DNA of 64,000 nt from Streptomyces sp. DSM 110735 (lineage in GTDB: Bacteria; Actinomycetota; Actinomycetes; Streptomycetales; Streptomycetaceae). Below are positions 48,287-60,619 of this stretch, one piece after another (positions within the stretch are counted from its first letter, which is position 1; each line of letters opens with the position of its first letter). The stretch covers positions 186,001 through 250,000 of the forward strand of contig NZ_JACYHF010000004.1 in the NCBI RefSeq assembly GCF_016482685.1. Reading direction: 5' to 3'. A program made the translations under genes and the position numbers. The notes under the pieces were generated by a model. That model was not told where the DNA came from and ran no database searches. It saw only the letters and a program-made list of their open reading frames with translations.

Positions 48287-50350
48287 TCAGCTCGTCGTCA
48301 GTGACCGTTCCTCGTCCGGTGCCGTCCTCGGTCCTGGGGGGCGACCCAGGTTTTCGGAGGCAGGCGGAGTCAGCACCCCGCGCGGGCCGATCAGGAGGTA
48401 GCCGAGGGCGAAGCCGCCGCTCACCACTGCCGCGCCGCCGACCGCGTCGAGGATCCAGTGGTTGGCGGTGGCGACGATCGCGGTGACCGTGAGAAGCGGG
48501 TGGAGCAGGCCGAGCGCCTTCATCCACCAGCGGGGAGCCATGATCGCGATGACCAGACCGCACCAGAGGGACCAGCCGAAGTGGAGGGAGGGCATCGCGG
48601 CGTACTGGTTGGTGATCGCGGTCATCGCGCCGTAGTCCGGGTGGGCGAGGTCCTGGACGCCGTGGACGGTGTCGACGAAGCCGAGTCCCGGCATCAGGCG
48701 GGGCGGGGCGAGCGGGAAGAGCCAGAAGCCGATGAGGGCGAGCAGGGTGGCGAAGCCGAGGGCGGTGCGGGCCCAGCGGTAGTCGACCGGGCGGCGCCAG
48801 TAGAGGACGGCGAGGACGGTCAGGGGCACGACGAAGTGGAAGGACTCGTAGTAGAAGTCGAGGAAGCCCCGCAGCCAGCCGACCTGGACCACCGCGTGGT
48901 TGACGGCGTGCTCGATGTCGATGTGCAGGAAGCGCTCGGTGTCGTAGACCATCCGCCCGTGGTGCTCGGCGGTCTCGCGCGCCAGCTCGTTGCTGCCGCC
49001 GGTCGCCGCGAGCCGTACCTGCTGGTAGGCGGCGTAGGTGACGCGGATGAGGAGCAGCTCCAGGAGCAGGTTGGGGCGGGTGAGCGAGCGGCGCAGGAAG
49101 GGCAGCAGCGGTACGCGCCGCCAGCGCGCCGGGACCTGCCGGGCGTACTCGGTGGGCACGGGAGCCGCGTAATAAGGGGAGGAGCGCGGCAGGAAGGGCA
49201 CCGCCACCGCGGCGGCGAGGGCCGCGAGCAGGACGAGGTTGTCGCGCAGCGGGAAGAGCACCGGCGTGTTCGGCAGCATCATCTTCGCCGGGAGGGTGGT
49301 GACCAGGACCACCGCGACCGGCCAGACGGTACGGTCCGCGGCGCGCGTCCCCACCCGCCCGACCACCGCGAGCAGCAGCCACAGCAACTGGTGCTGCCAG
49401 CTCGTCGGCGAGACCGCGACCGCCGCGCAGCCGGTGACCGCGACGGCGAGCAGGAACTGCCCGTCACGGGCGTAGCCGATGGCGCGGCGCAGCGCGAGGA
49501 CGGCGACGGCGGCGCCGAGCAGCAGGAAGAGCGCGATCTCCAGCGGTCCGGTGAGACCGAGGCGGAGCAGGGCGCCGTGCAGGGACTGGTTGGCGAGCCC
49601 GTCCGCCTCGCCCCCGAGCCCGGCCCCTGCCATGTGGTGGACCCAGTAGGTGTACGAGTCGTGCGGCATCGCCGCCCACGCGAGCGCGGTGCCCCCGGCG
49701 AAGGTGATCCCGGTGCTCACCGCGGCCCGGCGGCGCCCGGTGAACCACAGCAGCGGTACGAAGAGCAGCACGGTCGGCTGGAGGGCGGCGGCGAGACCGA
49801 CGAGGACCCCGCTCACGCGTTCGTCGCGCACGGCGAGGCAGCCGAGCAGGACGAGGAGCACCGGGATGACGCTGGTCTGGCCGAGCCAGAGCGTGTTGCG
49901 CACCGGCAGGGAGAGCATCAGCAGGCTGATGGCGACCGGGGCGGCGAGCAGCGCCGTACGGCGGCTGACCGGCTGGGGCAGCGCGCGGGCGGCGACCAGA
50001 CCGAGCGCGACGACGAGGAGCAGGGTGCCGAAGGTCCACCCCCAGCCGAGCGCGGACTCCGCCGCACGGGTGAGGGGTTTGAGGACGAGACCCGCGAAGG
50101 GGGTGCCGGTGAAGCGGGTCGAGTCGTAGAGCGACCCGTTCACGTGGAGGACGCCCTGCGGGCCGACCCAGGTCTCCAGGTCGGTGAGGCGTTTGCCGCT
50201 CGGGCTGCTGAGGACGACCGCCATCTGCCGTACCGCGAGGCTCGCCGCCACCGCCCACAGCGCGAGCCGGGCCGCGCGCAGCCGGGCTCCTGGCCCGTCC
50301 GCCGGGCCGAGGGCGTCCACCGGTCGTCCGCTGTGCTCCACGTTCACCAC
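48287..50350 (-). CDS. Fused GT87-type glycosyltransferase and PAP2 phosphatase-like membrane enzyme
   Basis: A 687-residue polytopic protein with two parts. The N-terminal half (about residues 25-400) has many helices and a GT87-type start (VVLSSPSGKRLTDLETWVGPQGVLHVNGSLYD, LWLGQTSVIPVLLVLLGCLA, LANQSLHGALL), the polyprenyl-phosphate-sugar-dependent mannosyltransferase family. The C-terminal half (about 430-660) has PAP2 motifs TSxxK-like region, AAMPSLHFGWSLW (with SLH), and ANHWILDAVGG (second His/Asp), as in inositolphosphotransferases. Such fusions exist in Streptomyces. It may build and release a lipid-linked sugar. GTG start at 50350 follows GGGAGG; earlier GTG 50413 also possible. Confidence 0.85.
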   Translation of the reverse strand: MVNVEHSGRPVDALGPADGPGARLRAARLALWAVAASLAVRQMAVVLSSPSGKRLTDLETWVGPQGVLHVNGSLYDSTRFTGTPFAGLVLKPLTRAAESALGWGWTFGTLLLVVALGLVAARALPQPVSRRTALLAAPVAISLLMLSLPVRNTLWLGQTSVIPVLLVLLGCLAVRDERVSGVLVGLAAALQPTVLLFVPLLWFTGRRRAAVSTGITFAGGTALAWAAMPHDSYTYWVHHMAGAGLGGEADGLANQSLHGALLRLGLTGPLEIALFLLLGAAVAVLALRRAIGYARDGQFLLAVAVTGCAAVAVSPTSWQHQLLWLLLAVVGRVGTRAADRTVWPVAVVLVTTLPAKMMLPNTPVLFPLRDNLVLLAALAAAVAVPFLPRSSPYYAAPVPTEYARQVPARWRRVPLLPFLRRSLTRPNLLLELLLIRVTYAAYQQVRLAATGGSNELARETAEHHGRMVYDTERFLHIDIEHAVNHAVVQVGWLRGFLDFYYESFHFVVPLTVLAVLYWRRPVDYRWARTALGFATLLALIGFWLFPLAPPRLMPGLGFVDTVHGVQDLAHPDYGAMTAITNQYAAMPSLHFGWSLWCGLVIAIMAPRWWMKALGLLHPLLTVTAIVATANHWILDAVGGAAVVSGGFALGYLLIGPRGVLTPPASENLGRPPGPRTAPDEERSLTTS

Positions 50351-50743
50351 GCCCCGTCGGCCTCCCGCCCCGTCACCCCGGGCGCCTGTGCCCGAGAGTT
50401 CCCCCGCGAACACTATGCGCTCACGGCCCCCTCGGGGCAGGACGCGGGCAACCCCCGCTTCACCTGACGTCCGGACCCCGTTTTATCCGCAGGACGATAG
50501 CCCGAGAAGGGTGTGGTTGCACCCGGATCGAGCGATAAGGATCACAGTCACGCCCGGGATCACCTGCGACTTTGCGGGCAGACGTCCCTGCGTACACAAG
50601 GTTTACGTGCTCTATGCAATGACTTGTGCACGCGACGTAAGGGGGCGAACTCCTCCTATCGTCGCTTTTCTGCCCGGTGCACAGCATCGCCGCCGTTCGG
50701 CCGGGCCTGCCCTGTTCCCGTCGAAAGGTAGGCGAGCTCCGTT
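50351..50743. other. Divergent promoter region of the GT87/PAP2 and ProP-like genes
   Basis: No credible gene. GTTTTATCC (about 50482) and the CGATAAGGATC stretch (50537-50547) are AT-rich patches that may be promoters. No clear operator repeat was found. Confidence 0.5.
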
Positions 50744-52117
50744 TTGGCGACCGCCACTGCTGTCAGTCCCCGTCCGCAGACCCGCCGCGCCGCCCAGGCC
50801 CGGAACGTCACGGTCACCGACCCCGCGCTCGTCAAGCGCGCCGTGAAGGCGGCGGCGCTCGGCAACGCGATGGAATGGTTCGACTTCGGTGTCTACAGCT
50901 ACATCGCGGTGACCCTGGGCAAGGTCTTCTTCCCCTCGGGCAACCCGACCGCGCAGTTGCTCTCCACCTTCGGCGCCTTCGCCGCGGCCTTCCTGGTCCG
51001 TCCGCTCGGCGGCATGGTCTTCGGCCCGCTGGGCGACCGGGTGGGGCGCCAGAAGGTCCTCGCCGTCACGATGATCATGATGGCGGCGGGCACGTTCGCC
51101 ATCGGTCTGATCCCGTCGTACGCCACGATCGGCTTCGGCGCGCCGCTGCTCCTGCTCGCCGCCCGCCTGGTCCAGGGCTTCTCCACCGGCGGTGAGTACG
51201 CGGGCGCCTCGACCTTCATCGCCGAGTACGCGCCCGACAAGAAGCGCGGCTTCTTCGGAAGCTGGCTGGAGTTCGGCACGCTGGCCGGTTACATCGGCGG
51301 CGCGGGTCTGGTCACGCTGATGACCGCCCTGCTGTCCTCGGCCGACCTGCTCTCCTGGGGCTGGCGCATCCCGTTCCTGATCGCGGGTCCGATGGGCATC
51401 ATCGGGCTCTACCTGCGGATGCGTCTTGAGGAGACTCCCGCCTTCGCCGCCGAGGTCGAGAAGGCCGAGGCGTCCCGTCCGAAGGTCCCGCTGCGCGAGA
51501 TGGTCACGGGCCAGTGGAAGTCGCTGCTGCTGTGCATGGGTCTGGTGCTGGTCTTCAACGTCACCGACTACATGCTGCTGTCGTACATGCCGAGCTTCCT
51601 CACCAGCGAGCTGAAGTACGACGAGACGCACGGTCTGCTGGTCGTGCTCGGTGTCATGGCGCTGATGATGATCGTCCAGCCGTTCGCCGGTGCGCTGACC
51701 GACCGGGTCGGCCGTCGTCCGGTCATCGCCGCGGGCTGCGCGGGCTTCCTGTTCCTGTCGATCCCGGCGATCCTGCTGATCCGCCAGGGCAGCCTGCTCG
51801 CCGTCGGTCTCGGCATGGGCGCGCTCGGTCTGCTGCTCGTCTGCTTCACCGCGGCCATGCCCGCCGCGCTCCCGGCGCTCTTCCCGACCAAGGTGCGCTA
51901 CGGCTCGCTGTCCATCGGCTTCAACGTCTCCGTGTCGCTCTTCGGCGGTACGACCCCGCTGGTGGTCACGGCGCTGATCGGTGCGACCGGCAACCTGATG
52001 ATGCCCGCGTACTACATGATGGCGGCCGCCGTCATCGGCGGGTTCGCGGTGTGGCGGATGAGCGAGTCCGCGGGCCGTCCGCTGCCGGGCTCCGCGCCGT
52101 CGGTGGAGCAGGTCTGA
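50744..52117 (+). CDS. ProP-like MHS-family transporter (proline/betaine:H+ symporter)
   Basis: A 457-residue MFS protein with twelve helices. Start of the fold is VKRAVKAAALGNAMEWFDFGVYSYIAVTLGKVFFP, with GPLGDRVGRQKVLAVTMIMMAAGTFAIGLIPSY and RLVQGFSTGGEYAGASTFIAEYAPDKKRGFFGSWLEFGTLAG, which is the metabolite:H+ symporter (MHS) signature of ProP. It would import compatible solutes such as proline and glycine betaine. The start is TTG at 50744, preceded by AAAGGTAGG. No extended coiled-coil tail as in E. coli ProP; the C terminus is short. Also possible: other MHS substrates such as shikimate or alpha-ketoglutarate. Confidence 0.88.
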   Translation: MATATAVSPRPQTRRAAQARNVTVTDPALVKRAVKAAALGNAMEWFDFGVYSYIAVTLGKVFFPSGNPTAQLLSTFGAFAAAFLVRPLGGMVFGPLGDRVGRQKVLAVTMIMMAAGTFAIGLIPSYATIGFGAPLLLLAARLVQGFSTGGEYAGASTFIAEYAPDKKRGFFGSWLEFGTLAGYIGGAGLVTLMTALLSSADLLSWGWRIPFLIAGPMGIIGLYLRMRLEETPAFAAEVEKAEASRPKVPLREMVTGQWKSLLLCMGLVLVFNVTDYMLLSYMPSFLTSELKYDETHGLLVVLGVMALMMIVQPFAGALTDRVGRRPVIAAGCAGFLFLSIPAILLIRQGSLLAVGLGMGALGLLLVCFTAAMPAALPALFPTKVRYGSLSIGFNVSVSLFGGTTPLVVTALIGATGNLMMPAYYMMAAAVIGGFAVWRMSESAGRPLPGSAPSVEQV

Positions 52118-52328
52118 TTTTTCTGGTCGCACGTGTGACACGCATACGCGTGCCTGGGTGAATGACCGGCGGTCCGGTGCGAGCCGTGGGCGCCCGGGGT
52201 GGGTGCGGGAAACCGAAGAGGTTCCCCGCGCCCACTTCGCCGTTTTCGCCCCCGTCCCGGGGAGACTTGGCCTGGAGGGCTTGGGGACACCCGGGCTCGA
52301 GCGGACACTCGGGAAGGGCGGCAGGCGC

Positions 52329-53000
52329 ATGGGCGACTCGCAGGTGTGGGACGACGTGGAGCGCTACTTCACCAGTCGGCTGGCGGCGGACGACGACGTC
52401 CTGCGCGCGGCGCTGCGCGACAGCGACGCGGCCGGGCTGCCCCCCATCGCCGTCACCCCCACCCAGGGCAAGCTCCTCCAGCTCCTCGCCCAGATCCAGG
52501 GCGCCCGCACGGTCCTGGAGATCGGCACCCTCGGCGGCTACAGCACCATCTGGCTGGCCCGCGCCCTGCCCTCCGACGGCCGTCTGATCACCCTGGAGTA
52601 CAACCCCAAGCACGCCGAGATCGCCACCCGCAACATCGCCCGCGCCGACCTGGACGGCATCGTCGAGGTCCGCACCGGTCCGGCGCTTGACTCCCTCCCC
52701 CACCTCGCCGACGAGAACCCGCCCCCCTTCGACCTGGTCTTCATCGACGCCGACAAGGCAAACACCCCCCACTACGTCGAATGGGCCCTCCGCCTCTCCC
52801 GGGCCGGCAGCCTCATCGTCATCGACAACGTGGTCCGCCAGGGCGACGTCTCCAACCCCACCACCACCGACCCCGCCACCCTCGGCACCCGAGCCACCAT
52901 CGACCTCATCGCCACCCACCCCCGCCTGACAGGCACAGCCCTGCAGACGGTGGGCCCGAAGGGCTACGACGGGTTCGCGCTGGCGCGGGTGCTGGGGTAG
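52329..53000 (+). CDS. O-methyltransferase (catechol/caffeoyl-CoA type)
   Basis: A 223-residue protein: motif I TVLEIGTLGGYSTIWLARALP at about residue 62, GRLITLEYNPKHAEIATRNIARA, and FDLVFIDADKANTPHYVEWALRLSRAGSLIVIDNVVRQGDV, which holds the metal-binding Asp (FIDADK) and the Asp-Asn pair (IDNVV) of the Methyltransf_3 family. It transfers methyl from SAM to catechol-like hydroxyls using a divalent metal. ATG; the upstream ribosome site is weak (AAGGGCGGCAGG). Transcribed alone. Confidence 0.9.
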   Translation: MGDSQVWDDVERYFTSRLAADDDVLRAALRDSDAAGLPPIAVTPTQGKLLQLLAQIQGARTVLEIGTLGGYSTIWLARALPSDGRLITLEYNPKHAEIATRNIARADLDGIVEVRTGPALDSLPHLADENPPPFDLVFIDADKANTPHYVEWALRLSRAGSLIVIDNVVRQGDVSNPTTTDPATLGTRATIDLIATHPRLTGTALQTVGPKGYDGFALARVLG

Positions 53001-53189
53001 GGAGCCCGGGGGGTACGGGTTCGCCCGGCGGGCAGGGCGGGGGGCGTTTCCCGCCACCCGTCGGCCTCACCTCACGAACCGCCTCCACCACAGAATTGCA
53101 AAATTGGCATGCTCATGGAAGGGTACGTCCCCCGACAGCCGGCGGCTTGACCCGGCTCGCGGATAAAGCAGCAGATGAATGGGGGGGCA

Positions 53190-53597
53190 ATGCCCAAAAC
53201 CAAGTTCACCCGCAGTGCGGCAGGGGCCATCGGCGCTGCCGCGATGATTGTCGCGACGGCGACCCCGGCTTTCGCCGCGGACAAGACCGTGGACATTGGC
53301 TACGGCCACATGACGTTCATCGACGACGGAGACGTCTTCAAGATCTGCGACGACAAGGCGGACGGCAAAGGCGTCTACGGTGCCGTTTTCTACGACTCGT
53401 ACCTCACCACTTCCGGCTACGAGAGGGTGATGACGATTTCCGACGGCGGCGACAGCGGTTGCGACAGCAAGGGCTACAACATCGGAAACTCCGGTGATTA
53501 CACCTTTGTCATCTGCTGGGGAAGGTACCCCACCGGCCCGTTCGAGAACCCCCTCACCGGCGTGGACTGCAACTACGCCGGTGAATTTAACGAGTAA
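53190..53597 (+). CDS. Small secreted Cys/Asp-rich protein of unknown function
   Basis: A 135-residue secreted protein. The signal peptide is KTKFTRSAAGAIGAAAMIVATATPAFAA; the mature part of about 104 residues begins DKTVDIGYGHMTFIDDGDVFKICDDKADGKG and has four Cys (KICDD, SGCDS, VICWG, DCNYA), enough for two disulphides, and several Tyr/Asp/Gly repeats typical of a beta-sandwich. Codon use is less GC-rich than the neighbours, which hints at transfer. An ATG 15 bases upstream (MNGGA) is an alternative start. Function not recognised; an exported inhibitor or spore-coat-like protein is conceivable. Confidence 0.7.
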   Translation: MPKTKFTRSAAGAIGAAAMIVATATPAFAADKTVDIGYGHMTFIDDGDVFKICDDKADGKGVYGAVFYDSYLTTSGYERVMTISDGGDSGCDSKGYNIGNSGDYTFVICWGRYPTGPFENPLTGVDCNYAGEFNE

Positions 53598-53694
53598 CCG
53601 TCGCCTGGCCCCTTGGACAATTGGCTGGCCTGTCCAGTTCACCTGTCTGGTAGGGCTGGTATACCGGCACTTCGGCGCCGCCGCCCGCGGAGCG

Positions 53695-54084
53695 TCACTC
53701 GTGATAAAAACCCACGTTCACGCTTCGCGGAGCCGTCCGGTCCTGGACGACCAGTTCGCCGCCCGTGCCGTGGGGGAGGCGGACGGTGCCGCCGTAGGGG
53801 AGGGTCTGGGCGTAGTCGCCGATGGTGAGGCGGACCTCGGAGGAGGGGTCGGGCTGGGAGCCGCGGAGCCAGGTGACCTGCCAGACGCCGTCGGGACCGC
53901 AGAGGAACTCGAGGTGGACGCGGGAGACGAACAGCCAGTCCTCCGGGGTGACCAGTCGGCACACCGCCGCGTCCCGCCCCACCCGCAGCACCGCACCCGG
54001 CTCGCTCGGCGCCTCCGCCATGACCATGCCGGCCGTGGCGCCCACTTCCTCCCTGGTGACGGAAGCCATGGTGAGTTCGAGCAC
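53695..54084 (-). CDS. FHA-domain protein
   Basis: A 129-residue protein whose centre is a forkhead-associated fold: VLRVGRDAAVCRLVTPEDWLFVSRVHLEFLCGPDGVWQV, with the canonical GR and SRxH residues. FHA domains bind phosphothreonine peptides from Ser/Thr kinases. The domain is followed by EVRLTIGDYAQTLPYGGTVRLPHGTGGELVVQD. GTG start with GGGGGAAAC upstream; an internal ATG (MASVTRE) five codons in is alternative. Streptomyces use such proteins in STPK-based signalling and in sporulation. The partner kinase is not in the window. Confidence 0.78.
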   Translation of the reverse strand: MLELTMASVTREEVGATAGMVMAEAPSEPGAVLRVGRDAAVCRLVTPEDWLFVSRVHLEFLCGPDGVWQVTWLRGSQPDPSSEVRLTIGDYAQTLPYGGTVRLPHGTGGELVVQDRTAPRSVNVGFYHE

Positions 54085-54181
54085 GCGTTTCCCCCTGCAC
54101 GTCCGGTGCGTGCGCCGGTCGCCGCACACCGCCGCCGCATGATAGAACGCCCGGCCCGGCCGCGTCCGGCACAATGGCCTC

Positions 54182-54589
54182 ATGACCGAGCGAAAGCCAC
54201 CGGGTGTGCCGTTCGAGTCCTGGGTGGACCACCAGATCGCCGCCGCACAGCGACGCGGCGAGTTCGACCGCCTCCCGGGCGCCGGGGAACCCCTCCCCGC
54301 CGGTCTCGACTCCGGCTACGACGACCTGTGGTGGATCAAGCGGAAGATGGCGCGCGAGGGTCTGACCGCCCTGCCCCCTTCCCTCGCGCTGCGCAAGGAA
54401 GCCGAGGACGCGCTGGAGGCGGCGTACGCCGCCCCCTCCGAGGCCACCGCCCGCCGGATCATCACGGACGTCAACGTCAAGATCCGCGCCATGATGTTCC
54501 GCCCGCCGCCCGGACCGCCGCTCGGCAAGAAGCCGTACGACGTGGAAGAGGTCGTACGCGAGTGGCACCGCCGCCGCGCACCCCGATAA
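54182..54589 (+). CDS. DUF1992 (DnaJ C28-like) protein
   Basis: A 135-residue soluble protein with the DUF1992 signature: VPFESWVDHQIAAAQRRGEFDRLPGAGEPLP, then LDSGYDDLWWIKRKMAREGL. In eukaryotes the same domain is part of DnaJ homologue subfamily C member 28; in bacteria its role is unknown, with no J domain here. Start ATG with a CACAAT box six bases upstream, possibly leaderless. It is divergent from the FHA gene. Confidence 0.88.
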   Translation: MTERKPPGVPFESWVDHQIAAAQRRGEFDRLPGAGEPLPAGLDSGYDDLWWIKRKMAREGLTALPPSLALRKEAEDALEAAYAAPSEATARRIITDVNVKIRAMMFRPPPGPPLGKKPYDVEEVVREWHRRRAPR

Positions 54590-54630
54590 CCGCTTGCGGG
54601 ACCGTCCGCCCTCCGCTGGCATGGCTCGCC

Positions 54631-58396
<3,766 letters not shown>

Positions 58397-58421
58397 ACCC
58401 AGATGCCGCGATGGCGGTTCA

Positions 58422-58535
58422 CGAGCGGATGACGGGAATCGAACGCTCACACAAACGACCTCCGGCGAGGAGTCCGAGGCCACACCCGCTTTAGGAGAGC
58501 GGTGCTCCATCCTCATGGCTCGTCCGATGCGTCCG
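58422..58535 (-). pseudogene. tRNA-like remnant (Arg-CCU-like anticodon arm, T-loop)
   Basis: On the minus strand, ACCGCT-CTCCTAA-AGCGGGT forms a perfect anticodon stem with a seven-base loop reading CCT (Arg). Further downstream GTTCGATTCCCGTCATCCGCTC looks like a tRNA T-arm and acceptor 3' side. However the T-stem does not pair (GAGCG against CCCGT), the long insert between the arms does not fit a variable arm, and the 5' acceptor side does not complement. It is best read as a decayed or chimeric tRNA, possibly an old integration site next to the toxin-antitoxin pair. Confidence 0.45.
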
Positions 58536-58610
58536 ATCTCCGACCGCTCGCTGGGAGCAGCGGTCACCGGCTGCGTCACCGAGCGCCGGACTCCACGAGG
58601 AGCGCCGCCG

Positions 58611-59279
58611 TCAGCCCACCGTCAGACGAATTCCGCCGTCCGCCGACGCGGCGACCTTCACCCCCGTGAGATCAGGCACCGCCACATCCGGCCCATACTG
58701 CCCAGCCCGCTCGCCGATGCCCACCACCCGCATCCCAGCGGAGCGCCCCGCCGCGATCCCCGCGCCCGAGTCCTCGAAGACGATGCAGTCGGACGGGTCG
58801 ATGCCCAGGGCGGCGGCGGCCTTGAGGAAGCCCTCGGGGTCCGGCTTGCTGGCGCCGACGGATTCCGCGGTGATGCGGAGGTCGGGGAGGGGGAGGTCGG
58901 CGGCGGCCATGCGGGCCGTCGAGAGGGGGACGTCGGCGGAGGTGACCAGGGCGTGCGGGAGGTCGCGCAGGGCGGCGAGGAACGCGGCGGCGCCGGGGAC
59001 CTCGATGACGCCGTTCATGTCGGCGGTCTCCTCGGCGAGCATGCGGGCGTTGTCCGCGAGGTTCTCCTCGTGGGGGCGGTCGGGCAGGAGGAGTGCCATG
59101 GAGGCGTGGCCCTGACGGCCGTGGACGACCTTCATCGTCGCGTCGCCGTCCAGCCCGTGCTCCGCGGCCCAGCGGCGCCAGATGCGCTCGACGACGGCGT
59201 CGGAGTTGACGAGGGTGCCGTCCATGTCGAGCAGGAGGGCGCGGGCGTTGAGGACGACGGGCGTGGCGGTGACCGGCAT
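58611..59279 (-). CDS. HAD-family phosphatase (phosphoglycolate/2-deoxyglucose-6-phosphatase-like)
   Basis: A 222-residue HAD hydrolase: motif I is LLDMDGTLVNSD with Asp18 and Asp20, motif II VTSADVPLS, motif III SKPDPEGFLKAAAALG and motif IV FEDSGAGIAAGRSAG. The cap domain (residues about 25-95) is of the subclass IA alpha type. It dephosphorylates small sugar or glycolate phosphates; exact substrate open. ATG after TGGAGC at six-base spacing. About 256 bp separate it from the GDT1 gene upstream, with nothing recognisable in that space. Confidence 0.9.
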   Translation of the reverse strand: MPVTATPVVLNARALLLDMDGTLVNSDAVVERIWRRWAAEHGLDGDATMKVVHGRQGHASMALLLPDRPHEENLADNARMLAEETADMNGVIEVPGAAAFLAALRDLPHALVTSADVPLSTARMAAADLPLPDLRITAESVGASKPDPEGFLKAAAALGIDPSDCIVFEDSGAGIAAGRSAGMRVVGIGERAGQYGPDVAVPDLTGVKVAASADGGIRLTVG

Positions 59280-59535
59280 CGGCAGCTCCAGAAGACGCGA
59301 GACCCCCGGTCGCAAGGGGGTCTGAGAGGGACAAGGCGGCCCCGCCCACCGGTCAGGGGAAGCGGGCGGGAGCCACTTTGTTTCTCCACGGTACAAAACG
59401 GCACCCGCATCCCGCCAGCGCCCCACGGAAGCGTTCACCGCGCGTTCGCCCAGGAGAGCCGGATACGGCGGCAACCCCGCCGCCCTTGACCGCGCGGCAC
59501 CCCCGTGGAGCCTCCCCCAGCCCCGGAGGGCACGG

Positions 59536-60117
59536 TCACCCGGCAATCGCCTCGTACAGGCTCCAAACCCCCAGCCCCACCATCAACAGCGCGGCGATCT
59601 GCGTGATCAACCGCAGCGGCACCCGCTTCATCAGCGCCTTGCCGCCGACGATGCCGAGCCCCGCAACCGCCCACAGCCCCAGCACCGCACCGAGCCCCAC
59701 CGAGAACGGATCGTCGTACCGCGCGGCGAGGTTCGCCGTCATGATCTGCGTGAGGTCGCCGAACTCGGCGACGAGGATGAGCGTGAAGCCGGTACCCGCG
59801 ACCTTCCAGAAGGACTGGTCCGCGGGCTTCTTGATCTCTTCCTCGCCCTCGTCCTTCTTGAGCAGCAGTACGGCCGCTCCGCCGAGGAAGAGGACGCCGG
59901 TGAGGGCGTGGACGATCTGCTGCGGGAGCAGGGTCAGTACGCTGCCCGCCGCGACGGCCAGGACGACGTGCAGGGTGAAAGCGGCGGCGACGCCGACGAA
60001 GACGTACGAGGCGCGGTAGCGGGCACCGAGGACGAGACCGGCGAGCGCGGTCTTGTCGGGCAGTTCGGCGAGGAAGATGACGCCGAAGACGAGCGCCGTC
60101 ACGGTGATGCTGATCAA
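59536..60117 (-). CDS. TMEM165/GDT1-family Mn/Ca transporter
   Basis: A 193-residue protein with six helices in two repeats. The family signature E-x-G-D occurs as FLAELPDKTA (Glu18) in the first repeat and VAEFGDLTQ in the second; the first has P instead of G, a common variant. A Lys/Glu-rich cytoplasmic loop (LLLKKDEGEEEIKKPAD) separates the repeats. Bacterial members export or exchange Mn2+ (MneA) and maintain Mn balance. It is preceded by a yybP-ykoY manganese riboswitch in a leader of about 220 bases, strongly supporting a Mn role. ATG start. Confidence 0.92.
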   Translation of the reverse strand: MISITVTALVFGVIFLAELPDKTALAGLVLGARYRASYVFVGVAAAFTLHVVLAVAAGSVLTLLPQQIVHALTGVLFLGGAAVLLLKKDEGEEEIKKPADQSFWKVAGTGFTLILVAEFGDLTQIMTANLAARYDDPFSVGLGAVLGLWAVAGLGIVGGKALMKRVPLRLITQIAALLMVGLGVWSLYEAIAG

Positions 60118-60229
60118 GGTTCCTCAATCGGTCGGGGCTGCCCCGCCGAGATGGCTGCACCTCACAAGGGAGACCTCGGCACGGCAGCGCACTGAGACAC
60201 CCGTGCCACTGGGCACAGGCGTGCACTGC

Positions 60230-60336
60230 TTGCCGAAGGTCTCGCTGGGCGGTCCCACAGGGACCCGCCTCCGGGCGCCGGCTCAGGCTGGCTGAGCAGT
60301 ATGTCGACGGTCCGGCGAAGAGCTACTCCCCTTCTG
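60230..60336 (-). promoter_or_regulatory. yybP-ykoY manganese riboswitch
   Basis: On the minus strand the core elements appear in order: AAGGGGAGTAGCTCTTCGCC, GTCGACATACTG, CCCGGAGGCGGGTCC and GCGAGACCTTCGG. These are the conserved pieces of the Mn2+-sensing yybP-ykoY aptamer. A long hairpin (GCAGTGC...GCGCTGC, about 60187-60233) between aptamer and ATG can act as the terminator or sequester structure. Ends approximate. Confidence 0.85.
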
Positions 60337-60619
60337 CGCTCCCCATCGTACGTGACGTCACCCGATCGGTCGTGAGCGGCTGGCACCGGTGCGTTCGAAC
60401 GCCCCCGCCGAGGCACGGGTCGCGCTCACCTCGGAGAGCCCACCCACTCCCCGGAACACGTGAAAGTTCCGCACGCAATCTTGTCCTGTCATGCACGCGT
60501 CACTAGCTTCTAACCGAGCGCTCACCCCACAGCAACACCGCACCGCGAGCATTCCCTCGCGCACGTCCGCCACACCCCTGTCCGGACCCCCAAAACCCTC
60601 ACCCCACAAGGGAGTTCAG

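Noticed and set aside
58422..58535. A functional tRNA-Arg(CCU).
   Set aside because: The anticodon arm is perfect but the T-stem and acceptor do not pair, so it is listed only as a remnant.
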